Assembly: GCF_000964225.1 (NCBI RefSeq) | Contig: NZ_BAMZ01000008.1 | Coordinates: 160,000 to 223,999, forward strand | Direction of reading: 5' to 3' | From: Acetobacter syzygii | Lineage (GTDB): Bacteria; Pseudomonadota; Alphaproteobacteria; Acetobacterales; Acetobacteraceae | Length of the DNA stretch: 64,000 bases | Shown here: positions 42,247 to 50,999 of the stretch, piece by piece | How positions within the stretch are numbered: position 1 is the stretch's first letter | Layout of the letters: every line of letters begins with the position of its first letter | Made by a program: the position numbers and the translations under genes | Notes under the pieces: model-generated | Database searches by the model: none | The model's input: only the letters and a program-made list of their open reading frames with translations | Told to the model about the DNA's origin: nothing

Positions 42247-44394
42247 ATGACGTTGCATGTATTAGAGGTGGACGTGCCCGCGTATTCCAACCAACGCCAG
42301 ATGCGCGATATTGCAAGCAGGGTGGACCCCGTCCACGCCACGGAGGCGGGGTCGCATGTTCTTGCTATTTTTCAGGATAATGCCGAACTGGCAGGCATTC
42401 CCGTGGTGGATGAGCGCAACAGGCCCATAGGCATTGTGCAGCGGCGGGACTTTTTTTTGCGGCTGGGGCAGCGTTTTGGTTACGAGGTCTATGCCAACCG
42501 CCCGATCTCCCTCCTTATGGAGTGCGAGCCGATTTTGGTGGATGTTCACGAAAAAGTTCCCGACTTTGTTGCCACAATCCTGAATATTCGATCCCTTAAT
42601 CAGATTAACGAATTTATTATAACCGAAGGTGGCCAGTATTATGGGCTTGGTTCCGCACTAAGCCTTACGCGTTCCCTGCACGCACAGGCCATTGATACCA
42701 TTAACGAGCTCAACAAGATTGCGGGCGAACTCCGGCAGGCCAACAAAACCATCATGCGCGATAAATCTTTTATTTCCGGAATTGTGGATAATATTCCAAC
42801 AGCCATTCAGGTGCGGGATATTAAAACCGGCGACATTATTGTGCATAACAAGGCGGCGGAGGAATATGGCCTCCATACCACTGCTTCTTATGTGGGTGCC
42901 TCGTTCAATGCACCATTGCAGCTTGATGGCAGGCTGGCGGAAGACCCGTTCCTATACCAGAAGCCCGGAGCCGTGGAGGAAACGCTGGTTGACCGCGATG
43001 GCTGTGCGCGCGTTGTCTCTCGCCATGATCTGCTGATTGCCGATGATGATGGCAATATGCGCTGGGAGCTGTGCGTGGCGGACGATATTACGGAATACCG
43101 CGAGGCCCAGCGCAGGATTGAACGGCTCGCACATTATGACAGCCTGACCGGCCTGCCCAACAGATATTATCTGGGTATCCGCCTTGCCGAACTTTCGCAA
43201 GATACCGGCAACCCGTTTGTGCTGCTGTATATAGACCTCGACTATTTTAAATCCATCAACGACATGTACGGACACAGCGGTGGGGATGAACTGCTGATTG
43301 CCGCCGCCGCCCGGCTTAAGGCCTGTTGCCGGGAGGAAGATTTTGTAGCCCGTCTGGGCGGCGATGAATTTGCGGTTATCTGGCAGCATTGCGGTGCCCT
43401 GACCGAAATTGAAGGCCGGCTGGAGGAACTGGTGACCAGTCTGGGGCTGCCGTACACCATTCAGGGGGCGGAGGCCAAATCCGGTGCCAGCATTGGCGCT
43501 GCGGGTTTTCCCTCCCAGGCGGCAGATGTGACCACCCTGTTGCAATATGCGGATATGGCGCTCTACCGCGCCAAGGCCCTTGGCCGCTGCCAGCACAAGC
43601 TGTTTGATACGGACCTGAGTTACGAAATTCTGGAACGCGCGGAGCTTGTTTCCGCCCTGCACCGTTTGGTGGAGGGGGATGGGCTTTTGCTACACTACCA
43701 GCCCATTTACGGCATTCGCGCCCGCAAGGTGCAGTCCTACGAGGCACTGGCCCGCTGGAACCACCCTGAACGGGGGATGATCTCGCCCGATGTGTTTATC
43801 CGTCTGGCGGAGGAAACGGGGCTTATCCACCAGCTGGGGGCGCGTATTCTTCATCTCGCCTGCTGCGAGGCCCAGAACTGGCCGGGGCATATTAACGTCT
43901 CGGTCAACGTATCCCCCCTTCAGCTTAAAAATCGTAAATTCCCCGAAATTGTTAAAGATGTTTTGCAAAAAACCGGACTGGCAGGCGAACGGCTGGAGGT
44001 GGAAATAACCGAAAGCGTGCTGATGGATGAATACGAGCACAAAAACGTCATTCTCAGCGAACTCAAGGCCCTTGGCTGCAAGATCAGCATGGACGATTTT
44101 GGAACAGGCTATTCCTCGCTTAGCTATTTGTGGAAATTCTCGTTTGATAAAATCAAGATTGACCGCAGCTTCATACAGGCTCTGCCAGACCCTACTGCCA
44201 AGGAGATCATACAGGCCATTCTGGGCATTGCCAGCATCCGCGCCATGACCGTAACCGTGGAGGGGGTGGAAACAGCCGCGCAGTTACAGATGGTGTGCAA
44301 AATGGGCTGCTCGGAAGCACAGGGTTTTTATCTGGGTCGCCCGCACCCGCAGGTCATTACGGATGGGCAGGGCGTGGCATTTGCGTGGGACTGA
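42247..44394 (+). CDS. CBS-PAS-GGDEF-EAL cyclic-di-GMP signalling protein
   Basis: The 715-residue protein has an N-terminal CBS-like part (GIPVVDERNRPIGIVQRRDF, residues about 55-130), a PAS-type region (about 175-290), a GGDEF domain and an EAL domain. GGDEF is intact (residues 371-375, ARLGGDEFAVIW), and a product-inhibition I-site RxxD (REED) lies five residues before it. EAL is intact (SYEALARW near 498) with DDFGTGYSSLSYLWK. Both synthase and hydrolase activity are possible. No membrane helices are seen, so it is cytoplasmic. It stands at the right prophage edge and seems to be host. Confidence 0.92.
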   Translation: MTLHVLEVDVPAYSNQRQMRDIASRVDPVHATEAGSHVLAIFQDNAELAGIPVVDERNRPIGIVQRRDFFLRLGQRFGYEVYANRPISLLMECEPILVDVHEKVPDFVATILNIRSLNQINEFIITEGGQYYGLGSALSLTRSLHAQAIDTINELNKIAGELRQANKTIMRDKSFISGIVDNIPTAIQVRDIKTGDIIVHNKAAEEYGLHTTASYVGASFNAPLQLDGRLAEDPFLYQKPGAVEETLVDRDGCARVVSRHDLLIADDDGNMRWELCVADDITEYREAQRRIERLAHYDSLTGLPNRYYLGIRLAELSQDTGNPFVLLYIDLDYFKSINDMYGHSGGDELLIAAAARLKACCREEDFVARLGGDEFAVIWQHCGALTEIEGRLEELVTSLGLPYTIQGAEAKSGASIGAAGFPSQAADVTTLLQYADMALYRAKALGRCQHKLFDTDLSYEILERAELVSALHRLVEGDGLLLHYQPIYGIRARKVQSYEALARWNHPERGMISPDVFIRLAEETGLIHQLGARILHLACCEAQNWPGHINVSVNVSPLQLKNRKFPEIVKDVLQKTGLAGERLEVEITESVLMDEYEHKNVILSELKALGCKISMDDFGTGYSSLSYLWKFSFDKIKIDRSFIQALPDPTAKEIIQAILGIASIRAMTVTVEGVETAAQLQMVCKMGCSEAQGFYLGRPHPQVITDGQGVAFAWD

Positions 44395-44406
44395 GCAGGA
44401 CGCAGG

Positions 44407-45294
44407 TTAACGGGGCGGATCCAACAGGGGCCACTCTGCAAGAGCCGAGGCCAGATAGGCTGCAAGCCCCGTTGGGCCTTTGTGTGGTTGCTGGGGCTGG
44501 TCGTAGCGCTGCTTGGTAAAAATGGCTGTCATATTGGCGTAGGACGTAGCAGCCTGCTGTGAAAACCCGTTGGCCAGATAATGCTCTTTCCATGTGTTCC
44601 GGGGTATGGCTTCAACCCTGACCGGTCTGTTGAACAGTCTGGCAAAACAGGCTCCAACCTGCGCGGGGGTGTAGGTTGCCGGGCCTTCTATGGCGTAAAG
44701 GCCAGTGTCCGTTGTGGGGGCGCACAGCAGGTTGGCGGCAAAATGCCCCACGTCCTGCGGGGCGACCATAGGCACGGCCAGATCGGTGGGAATAAGGCTT
44801 TGCAGCACGCCATTTGCGCGTGCGGTGGCGGCCTGTGGCAGCCAGTTGCTCATGTAATATGCTGCGCGCACAATGCAGCAGGGGGTGGGCAGGTTCTGCA
44901 CGTCCTGCTCAAGGGCATACAACACGCCAAGGTCTGCGCAATGCTCCCCCGGTTGGGCACCATAGGTGGACTGCACAACAATTTTTTCCAGCCGCACCTG
45001 GCGGAGTGCTGCCACAATGGCGCGTGCACTGGCGCGTTCGGCCTTGTCCGTATCCACATTGGGGGGTGCTGGCGGGTTTAGCACAAAGGCGCGGCTGACC
45101 TGTGCCAGCACGGTGGTCAGTGCCTGTGTGTTGCACACATCCACCACCGCTGTTCGGGCACCACGCTGTTCCCATGCCTGTGCATGGGCCGGGGTGCGCA
45201 GGGCTACGGTCACTGCACGGCCCTGTGCCAGCAGCCTTTGGGCTACGGCGCTGCCAACATGGCCATTGGCCCCCAGAACAAGATCCATAAGCAT
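44407..45294 (-). CDS. NmrA-like NAD(P)-binding reductase
   Basis: The 295-residue Rossmann protein starts with MLMDLVLGANGHVGSAVAQR (GxxGxxG motif). It contains ALRTPAHAQAWEQRGARTAV and ends in an NmrA/TMR-like region (AIEGPATYTPAQVGACFARL). Such proteins are oxidoreductases or redox-sensing regulators. It lies 9 bp behind the LysR gene on the same strand, so they form an operon, and LysR may respond to the same metabolite. The start could also be ATG 45288. Confidence 0.78.
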   Translation of the reverse strand: MLMDLVLGANGHVGSAVAQRLLAQGRAVTVALRTPAHAQAWEQRGARTAVVDVCNTQALTTVLAQVSRAFVLNPPAPPNVDTDKAERASARAIVAALRQVRLEKIVVQSTYGAQPGEHCADLGVLYALEQDVQNLPTPCCIVRAAYYMSNWLPQAATARANGVLQSLIPTDLAVPMVAPQDVGHFAANLLCAPTTDTGLYAIEGPATYTPAQVGACFARLFNRPVRVEAIPRNTWKEHYLANGFSQQAATSYANMTAIFTKQRYDQPQQPHKGPTGLAAYLASALAEWPLLDPPR

Positions 45295-45302
45295 GTGCCT
45301 TT

Positions 45303-46232
45303 TTACGCAATATTGCCCACAGCCTGCTCCCACGGAGGGGTGGGGGTGTAGCATTGGGTCAGGTAGTCGATCATGGCGCGGGTTTTGAGCGGCAGGGTCA
45401 TGCCCGGTGCGTACACTGCGTGCAGGTCTGGCCCGGGGGCTGGGGGCATGTCCAGCGCCAGCGCGCGCAGGCGGCCAGATTTAAGCTCCTCGCTCACAAC
45501 AAAAACGGGCTGGTACACAATGCCCGCACCGGCTATGGCGGCCTCGCGCAGAACATCGCCATTATTGGCGCTGAGCGGGCCGGATACGGGAATGGTCTTT
45601 TCGCCCCGTTCGCCAAAGCTCCAGCGGCTGGCGCTGTTGGTACCGCTGAGCGTGTAGCCAAGGCACTGGTGCTGGCTCAGTTCTTCCACAAGGGTAGGGG
45701 TGCCAGCATGGTGCAGGTAGGCAGGGGCTGCGCACACCACCATGCGAATGGTTGCCAGCCTGCGGCTGCGCAGGGTGCTGGAAGGCATTTTGCGAATACG
45801 CAGGGTTAGGTCCCAGCCTTCGTCTATCAGGTCCACGGTGCGGTCATTCAGGCCGAGTTCCACGGTAACATGGGGGTACAGGCGGCTGAATTCGGGCAGG
45901 TAAGGGGCCACATAACGTATGGCAAAGGAGACGGGGGCATTCAGCCGCAGGTGGCCACGCGGTTCGCGCCGCTGTTCGCTTACGGCCAGCTCGACCTCTT
46001 CCATATCCCCCAGAATACGCTGGCTGCCTTCCAGAAACAGCCGCCCCGCTTCGGTCAGGGAAAGGTGGCGTGTACTGCGGCGGAACAGGGTAATGCCCAG
46101 CCGGTCCTCCAGCGCGGTAACGTGCTTGGTGACCATGGTGGGCGAGAGGCTGAGTGCGCGCGCAGCAGCGCTAAAGCTGCCAAGCTGCACCACCTTAACA
46201 AAAACCTGCATACTGGTAAAACGGTCGAGCAT
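45303..46232 (-). CDS. LysR-family transcriptional regulator
   Basis: The 309-residue regulator has an N-terminal winged helix (DRFTSMQVFVKVVQLGSFSA then ALEDRLGITLFRRSTRHLSL) and a type-2 periplasmic-like effector domain (GHLRLNAPVSFAIRYVAPYL). The pattern is that of the CrgA/PA2206-type LysR group that controls adjacent oxidoreductases. It is co-directional with the NmrA-like gene and divergent from the large secreted protein gene. Confidence 0.9.
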   Translation of the reverse strand: MLDRFTSMQVFVKVVQLGSFSAAARALSLSPTMVTKHVTALEDRLGITLFRRSTRHLSLTEAGRLFLEGSQRILGDMEEVELAVSEQRREPRGHLRLNAPVSFAIRYVAPYLPEFSRLYPHVTVELGLNDRTVDLIDEGWDLTLRIRKMPSSTLRSRRLATIRMVVCAAPAYLHHAGTPTLVEELSQHQCLGYTLSGTNSASRWSFGERGEKTIPVSGPLSANNGDVLREAAIAGAGIVYQPVFVVSEELKSGRLRALALDMPPAPGPDLHAVYAPGMTLPLKTRAMIDYLTQCYTPTPPWEQAVGNIA

Positions 46233-46452
46233 GGTGCCGCCCCTGTGGTGGTGCCGGGTCTTCTGTGGATCGGTTCTAGCAGTTCGTGGCTGTTTTTGTC
46301 ATGTTGGGTGCCGTAAACAGTGCCTGCTCCGTAACTCCGCATTCTGTGGGGCTTGGCGGCAACCTGCAACACAGCAAGGGCAGACGGCAAACGTGGCACA
46401 CATGCGGGTAACGGACTGGCAACGGCGGGTTATAGGCAGGCAGTACGGTGCC

Positions 46453-49122
46453 ATGCAGGGGCAGGCCCGCAAAACCCGTGGGGTGCTGGTTGCCGGGTTG
46501 CTGGCAGGTGTGGCCTGCGGCGTGCTGGCGCATGGGCCTGCTTGGGCCAGAAGTGCCAACACCGCTCCCGCCGTGCAGGATGTTGCCCGTTCGGATGGAT
46601 TGCACGCCCTGCCTGTCACCAATGTGCAGGTGGATGCCCTGCCGGGTGTGGCGGAGGCGGAACCAAGCCTGTTTATTCCATGCGACGGGGCGGTAGGTCT
46701 GGCGGCATTCTGGTCCGGTGCGGAGCTGATGGTGGTGGTGGACCGCACCCTGCCCGCATTGCTCCATCTGCCAGCAGAAGGTGGCGTATTTGACCGGCGC
46801 GAGCGTGTGGCCCTTAACGGTGCCACTCTGCTGCGGCTTTACCTGCCGGACCATCCCCACGTTGTTTTTGCGCGGCAGAAGGCGGGTTGGTTACTGTGTG
46901 TTGCAGGGGCGCACACGCAGGGGCGGTGCGCCCCCGCTGTGCAGGAGCCTGCCGTGCATGTGCGCCCGCAACCGGCCCGCGTACTGTTTGCCCAGAGCCA
47001 GCCGGGGCAGGTGATTACCCTGCCGGACCCCGTAACCGGCGGCAGGCTGTTTGTTGGCACAACCCGGCAGGTGGAGGGCAGCCCCGACCCCCATTCCGCT
47101 GTGGGGTATGCCGTACGTCCGGCTGTGCTGGGGGTGGTTGTGGCGGCGGATTCCGCACAACTGGCCCTGCGGCCCACGCCCGATGGCCCGGTGCTGGAGG
47201 CCATAGCCGCCCAGCCATTGCCGGTGGGTTTGCCCGCACGCCCCCCCAGCGCCAGCGTGCAGCAGGGGCAGGACTGGCTGTGGCTGGGGTTTAAAGCGGC
47301 ATCAGTCCTCCAGCTTGTGCAGGCATGGCACACCCAGCGCGATGCACTGGGGCAGGCAGGGCAGGACCCGGCCAGCCTGTGGACCAGGCGTGTGGCAGCG
47401 GCGCAGGCGGCCTTTGCTGCGGGTGCCCCACAACAGGCATGGGCGTTGCTGCGTGACCTGCCGGTGCCCCCCGAACATGGCGTACAGAATGGTGCGCTGG
47501 CCCTGCGAGCCTGCGCGGCGTTACTAAGCGGAGATCTGGCGGGGGCCGCGCCGCTGGGTACGGCAGACTGGGCCATGGAGCCGGATATGGTCTTGTGGCG
47601 CGGGGCGTATTTGATGGCCAGCGGGGCGGACAGCGCCCCAACGTCCGTTCTGCTTGCACGGGGCTATGCACGGCTGGAGCAGTACCCAGCCCCCGTGCAG
47701 GCCGTGCTGATGCCCCGGGTCAGCTGGTATCTGGCGCAGTTTGGCGGGGTGGATGAGCGCGCGGTTATGGGCACCCTGCCGGATGACCCAGCCTATAATC
47801 TGCCCCGCATTCTGCTACAGGCCCGCGCAGGCCACGCCGAAACCGCACGGGTAGCGCTGGAAAACCTGACCGCTTCGGGTGATGAGCAGATGGCGGATCG
47901 GGCACGGGCACAGCTTGTGGATTTTTTACGGACGCATGACCAGATTGGCCCCGACATGGCAGCGGATGCCTACGGCCAGTTGCTGGCAGCGCAAGGTGCT
48001 GGTGGCGCACAGGCCCCCAAGGGTAGCGCAAAGGCTGCTCCGCCGGAGGGCGCTCAGGCGAACGGAGCGGAAGGCGGGGCAGAAGGCACGCAGCCCGGTG
48101 GTGCTGTGGGTGCGCAGGGTGGCCTGCTGGCTTCGCTGCGGCTGGCTTATGCGCAGGCGCTGGCACAGGCAGGCCAGCCCGTGCGTGCGGTAGGCGTGCT
48201 GGCAGCACTGGTGCCGTCCGAGGCGACCCCGCGGGACAGGCTGGAGGCCGCGTGGCGCACGGTATTGTCCGCGCTGGTTTTTGGCCCGGCACAGGGCACG
48301 GCGGATGCTCCGGCCCATGGTGCCAAAGCCCGTGGCCCCCACGCTGTGGGGGCTGGGGCGCGTGTGTCTGGTCCATCCGGGCCGCAGAGTGCTCCGGCTA
48401 TGGTTCGGACCCAGTTCCTTGCGCTGGCACGTGCGAATATGGAGCATGTGCCCGATGACCCGCTCAAGGCCAAGCTGCTGGCGGGGTTGGGGCGGCAGCT
48501 TGTGGCGCAGGGGCAGGCGGCACAGGCCGTTCCGGTTTTGCAGCAGGCGGATGTGCTGGCTATTGAGCCCCTTATGCGGGCAGATATTGAGGAGCAGCTT
48601 GCGCAGGCGGCCTTGCAGAGCAACCAGCGCCCACTGGCCCTGCGTGCACTGGAGCGGAGCGCGCTGCCCAATCTGCCCGAAGATCTGGCCGCCCGCCGGA
48701 GGTATGATGAGGCCCAGCTTGCCGCAGCCAGTGGCAACCGGGAGGGGGCGCAGGCCCTTCTGGCCGATGATGAATCGGATGCGGGCCTGTCCGTGCGGGG
48801 GGCTTTGTACGAGCAGGACCAGCAGTGGGCGCAGGCCGTGCTGGTGGTGGGTCGCCTTGCCAGCCGCACTTTGCCAGAACAGGGAGATTTGACCACCACA
48901 CAACGCAATCTGGTGATTCGCCTCGCCTCCGATGCCGCCGCTGCGGGGGATGCCGCCACACTGCGGAACTTGCAGGCATGGGTGGGCAAACGCCCCCTGG
49001 GGGCGGAACGGCAGGCGCTGTTTGCGGCCCTTCTCAGGCAGGTGCAAAAAGCGCCGGTTGTGTCCTTAGGGGTGGTGGCCATACCCGGCGGATTTGACAA
49101 ATCTGTTAAAGAGCCAAAATAG
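46453..49122 (+). CDS. Large exported repeat protein, unknown
   Basis: The 889-residue protein has a signal peptide (residues about 8-31, VLVAGLLAGVACGVLAHGPAWA in parts). An N-terminal beta-rich domain (to about 220) is followed by a long alpha-helical TPR-like region (about 280-880; QQAWALLRDLPV, LPRILLQARAGHAETARVAL, RPLALRALERSALPNLPEDL). An A/G/Q-rich insert lies around residues 515-560. Size and layout suggest a periplasmic scaffold or export-assembly factor, for example for cellulose or motility, but no family is recognised. ATG 46402 would extend the N-terminus. Confidence 0.7.
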   Translation: MQGQARKTRGVLVAGLLAGVACGVLAHGPAWARSANTAPAVQDVARSDGLHALPVTNVQVDALPGVAEAEPSLFIPCDGAVGLAAFWSGAELMVVVDRTLPALLHLPAEGGVFDRRERVALNGATLLRLYLPDHPHVVFARQKAGWLLCVAGAHTQGRCAPAVQEPAVHVRPQPARVLFAQSQPGQVITLPDPVTGGRLFVGTTRQVEGSPDPHSAVGYAVRPAVLGVVVAADSAQLALRPTPDGPVLEAIAAQPLPVGLPARPPSASVQQGQDWLWLGFKAASVLQLVQAWHTQRDALGQAGQDPASLWTRRVAAAQAAFAAGAPQQAWALLRDLPVPPEHGVQNGALALRACAALLSGDLAGAAPLGTADWAMEPDMVLWRGAYLMASGADSAPTSVLLARGYARLEQYPAPVQAVLMPRVSWYLAQFGGVDERAVMGTLPDDPAYNLPRILLQARAGHAETARVALENLTASGDEQMADRARAQLVDFLRTHDQIGPDMAADAYGQLLAAQGAGGAQAPKGSAKAAPPEGAQANGAEGGAEGTQPGGAVGAQGGLLASLRLAYAQALAQAGQPVRAVGVLAALVPSEATPRDRLEAAWRTVLSALVFGPAQGTADAPAHGAKARGPHAVGAGARVSGPSGPQSAPAMVRTQFLALARANMEHVPDDPLKAKLLAGLGRQLVAQGQAAQAVPVLQQADVLAIEPLMRADIEEQLAQAALQSNQRPLALRALERSALPNLPEDLAARRRYDEAQLAAASGNREGAQALLADDESDAGLSVRGALYEQDQQWAQAVLVVGRLASRTLPEQGDLTTTQRNLVIRLASDAAAAGDAATLRNLQAWVGKRPLGAERQALFAALLRQVQKAPVVSLGVVAIPGGFDKSVKEPK

Positions 49123-49224
49123 TTCTTGCATAGGGGGGGCAAAAAGCCCTAGTTAGCGCGCTCTTGGCCCAAGGGGGCGATTAATTTCGCCCAACAGGCT
49201 GTCTACTGGTTTGGGGGTACGTCA

Positions 49225-49692
49225 ATGAACGCACTTGCTCAACTGGGGATGGTCTCGGAACTCCCGAGCAATAACCAGGCAATTTCTGTTCCGGTCTCAT
49301 TCGAAGATGAAGACCGTAAAGATTATTTCGTCGAAAAAGACGGCGAAAAATTTGCAGGGACACACCTGCTGGTTGACATGTGGGGTGCCACAAATCTGGA
49401 CGATCCCGCAAAGATCGACAGCACCCTGTGTGAAGCGGCTCTGGCGGCAGGGGCAACCATTCTGCACAGCCATTTCCACCATTTTACACCCAATGGCGGC
49501 GTGTCGGGTGTTGTGGTTCTGGCGGAAAGCCATATTTCCATCCACACATGGCCCGAGCGGGACTTTGCTGCGGTGGATATCTTCATGTGTGGGGCATGTG
49601 ACCCGCATCTGGCCATTCCGGTCATGCAGCGCCTGTTTCAGGCCGAGCAACTGGATGTCAGCGAAGAACGCCGTGGCCGCGTGCAGGGGTAA
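49225..49692 (+). CDS. speD: S-adenosylmethionine decarboxylase proenzyme
   Basis: The 155-residue proenzyme self-cleaves at Glu101-Ser102 (VVVLAESHISIHTWPE) to give the pyruvoyl cofactor. Conserved GTHLLVDMWGATNL and VDIFMCGACDPHLAIPVM are present. It makes decarboxylated AdoMet, the aminopropyl donor for SpeE. About 40 extra N-terminal residues precede the usual SpeD start (compare about 120 residues in Bacillus-type SpeD). A hairpin encloses the stop codon. Confidence 0.93.
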   Translation: MNALAQLGMVSELPSNNQAISVPVSFEDEDRKDYFVEKDGEKFAGTHLLVDMWGATNLDDPAKIDSTLCEAALAAGATILHSHFHHFTPNGGVSGVVVLAESHISIHTWPERDFAAVDIFMCGACDPHLAIPVMQRLFQAEQLDVSEERRGRVQG

Positions 49693-49700
49693 TCCCTGCA
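49682..49700 (+). promoter_or_regulatory. Hairpin enclosing the speD stop codon
   Basis: TGCAGGG / CCCTGCA with a 5-nt loop (GTAAT) contains the TAA stop of speD (49690-49692). It lacks a T-run, so it is more likely an mRNA structure affecting coupling or decay than a terminator. Confidence 0.5.
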
Positions 49701-49725
49701 TGTATGGCACCGGAACGCGCCTTAT

Positions 49726-49754
49726 TTTCCGGTAATAGATTTCCCGGTAATAGA
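49726..49754 (+). repeat. Two 15-bp direct repeats between speD and speE
   Basis: Near-identical units TTTCCGGTAATAGAT and TTCCCGGTAATAGAA stand side by side about 70 bp before the speE start. They could be a protein site or an RNA element; no family is recognised. Confidence 0.55.
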
Positions 49755-49821
49755 ACGGCATGTCTGCCCCACTGGCTGGTGGGTTGGGCCTGCCGCACCA
49801 TGTACGGCAAGGATGGCTGAT

Positions 49822-50694
49822 ATGGCTGAAAACTGGATTGAAGAAACCCTGTACGACAACTGGGGCCAGCGCTTCCGTGTTGTTAAGGAACTGGCGCGGA
49901 CCCGCAGCCCGTTTCAGGATATTGTAGTATTTGAAAGCGATTCTCACGGCCGTGTTCTGCTGCTCGATGGTGTGGTGCAGATTACCGAGCGTGATGAATT
50001 TGTTTATCAGGAAATGCTAACCCACGTGCCGCTGTTTACGCACAAGGCCCCCCGCAATGTGCTGATTATTGGCGCAGGCGATGGTGGCGTGCTGCGCCGC
50101 GTGCTTGAACACCCCGGCGTGGAAAAGGCCGTGATGGTGGAAATTGACGGCGCAGTCATCGAACTTTCCAAACAATACCTGCCGTCCATTGCGGGCGACG
50201 CATGGACCAACCCGCGCGCGCAGGTCATTGTGGGGGACGGGATTGATTACGTTGCCAAAGCCGCCGATGGTGCTTTTGACGTCATTATTGTGGACAGCAC
50301 CGACCCCATTGGTGTGGGCGAAGTTCTGTTTACCGACAGTTTTTACCAGCATTGCGCACGCGTGCTCAGTGCCGAGGGGCTGATTGTCAACCAGTGTGGC
50401 GTGCCCTTTATGCAGGCTGATGAACTGTACGAAACCAGCGCCCGCCGTGCCAAATACTTCCCCCATGTGTCCGCCTATGTGGCAGCCGTGCCAACCTATG
50501 TTGGCGGGTTTATGACTTTGGGCATCGCCTCCAAGGGGCCAAACCCCGCCGGGCAGGATACGGCCGCCGTGCGCGCCCGTGCCGAACAGGCCGGAATTTT
50601 GGGAAAAACCCAGTACTGGACGCCAGAAATCCATACAGGTTCCTTCAATCTTCCGCCTTATATTGCCAAGCATCTGCCCGGCGCCAAAGCATAA
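49822..50694 (+). CDS. speE: Spermidine synthase
   Basis: The 290-residue aminopropyltransferase moves the aminopropyl group of decarboxylated AdoMet to putrescine. The nucleotide motif is VLIIGAGDGGVLRRVLEHP and the catalytic aspartate lies in VIIVDSTDPIGVGEVLF. The start at 49822 has AAGGA nine bases upstream; ATG 49813 is too close to that site. It follows speD and the pair is a spermidine synthesis operon. Confidence 0.94.
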   Translation: MAENWIEETLYDNWGQRFRVVKELARTRSPFQDIVVFESDSHGRVLLLDGVVQITERDEFVYQEMLTHVPLFTHKAPRNVLIIGAGDGGVLRRVLEHPGVEKAVMVEIDGAVIELSKQYLPSIAGDAWTNPRAQVIVGDGIDYVAKAADGAFDVIIVDSTDPIGVGEVLFTDSFYQHCARVLSAEGLIVNQCGVPFMQADELYETSARRAKYFPHVSAYVAAVPTYVGGFMTLGIASKGPNPAGQDTAAVRARAEQAGILGKTQYWTPEIHTGSFNLPPYIAKHLPGAKA

Positions 50695-50703
50695 GGCCCG
50701 CCC

Positions 50704-50745
50704 GCGACCGTGATTGACTCGGAAGAGAAATAATGTCACGGTCGC
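50704..50745 (+). promoter_or_regulatory. Perfect 10-bp inverted repeat before the glycine riboswitch
   Basis: GCGACCGTGA / TCACGGTCGC with a 22-nt loop. It has no T-run. It may be the speE 3' end or the leader stem of the riboswitch, into whose first aptamer it runs within a few bases. Confidence 0.5.
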
Positions 50746-50751
50746 AGCCGC

Positions 50752-50912
50752 GTAGTGGGAGAGACCAGCCGTAAAAAGCTGGCGCCGAAGGAGCAACCGC
50801 CCCGGAAACTCTCAGGCAAAAGGACCCTGCGCTCTAAAACTTCTGGAGAGAGGTGCGTTCGCACCCGCCGACGGGATAGCGATCTCAGGCAAAAGCACAG
50901 AAGGGGCAGCGG
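50752..50912 (+). promoter_or_regulatory. Tandem glycine riboswitch
   Basis: Aptamer 1 (about 50756-50829) has GGGAGAGACC, GCGCCGAAGGAGCAA and ACTCTCAGGCAAAAGGACC. Aptamer 2 (about 50843-50912) has GGAGAGAGGTGC, CGCCGACGGGATAGCG, ATCTCAGGCAAAAGCACAGA and GGGGCAG. They are joined by a 10-12 nt linker. This is the classical cooperative glycine sensor that switches on the glycine cleavage operon. The downstream strand holds a T-run near 50979-50984 that could act as the expression platform. Confidence 0.93.
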
Positions 50913-50999
50913 ACGGTCCGGTCCGAAGCTCCGTGTTTTTGCCTTATGCCCGGCTTAAGGTGTGCGCGGAGTTTGGGCCTTTTTTGTAAGGCGGCGTGC

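Noticed and set aside
50714..50736. A sigma70-like promoter (TTGACT ... TAATGT) inside the stem before the riboswitch
   Set aside because: The spacer is only 11 bp, far from the usual 16-18, so it is not counted as a promoter.
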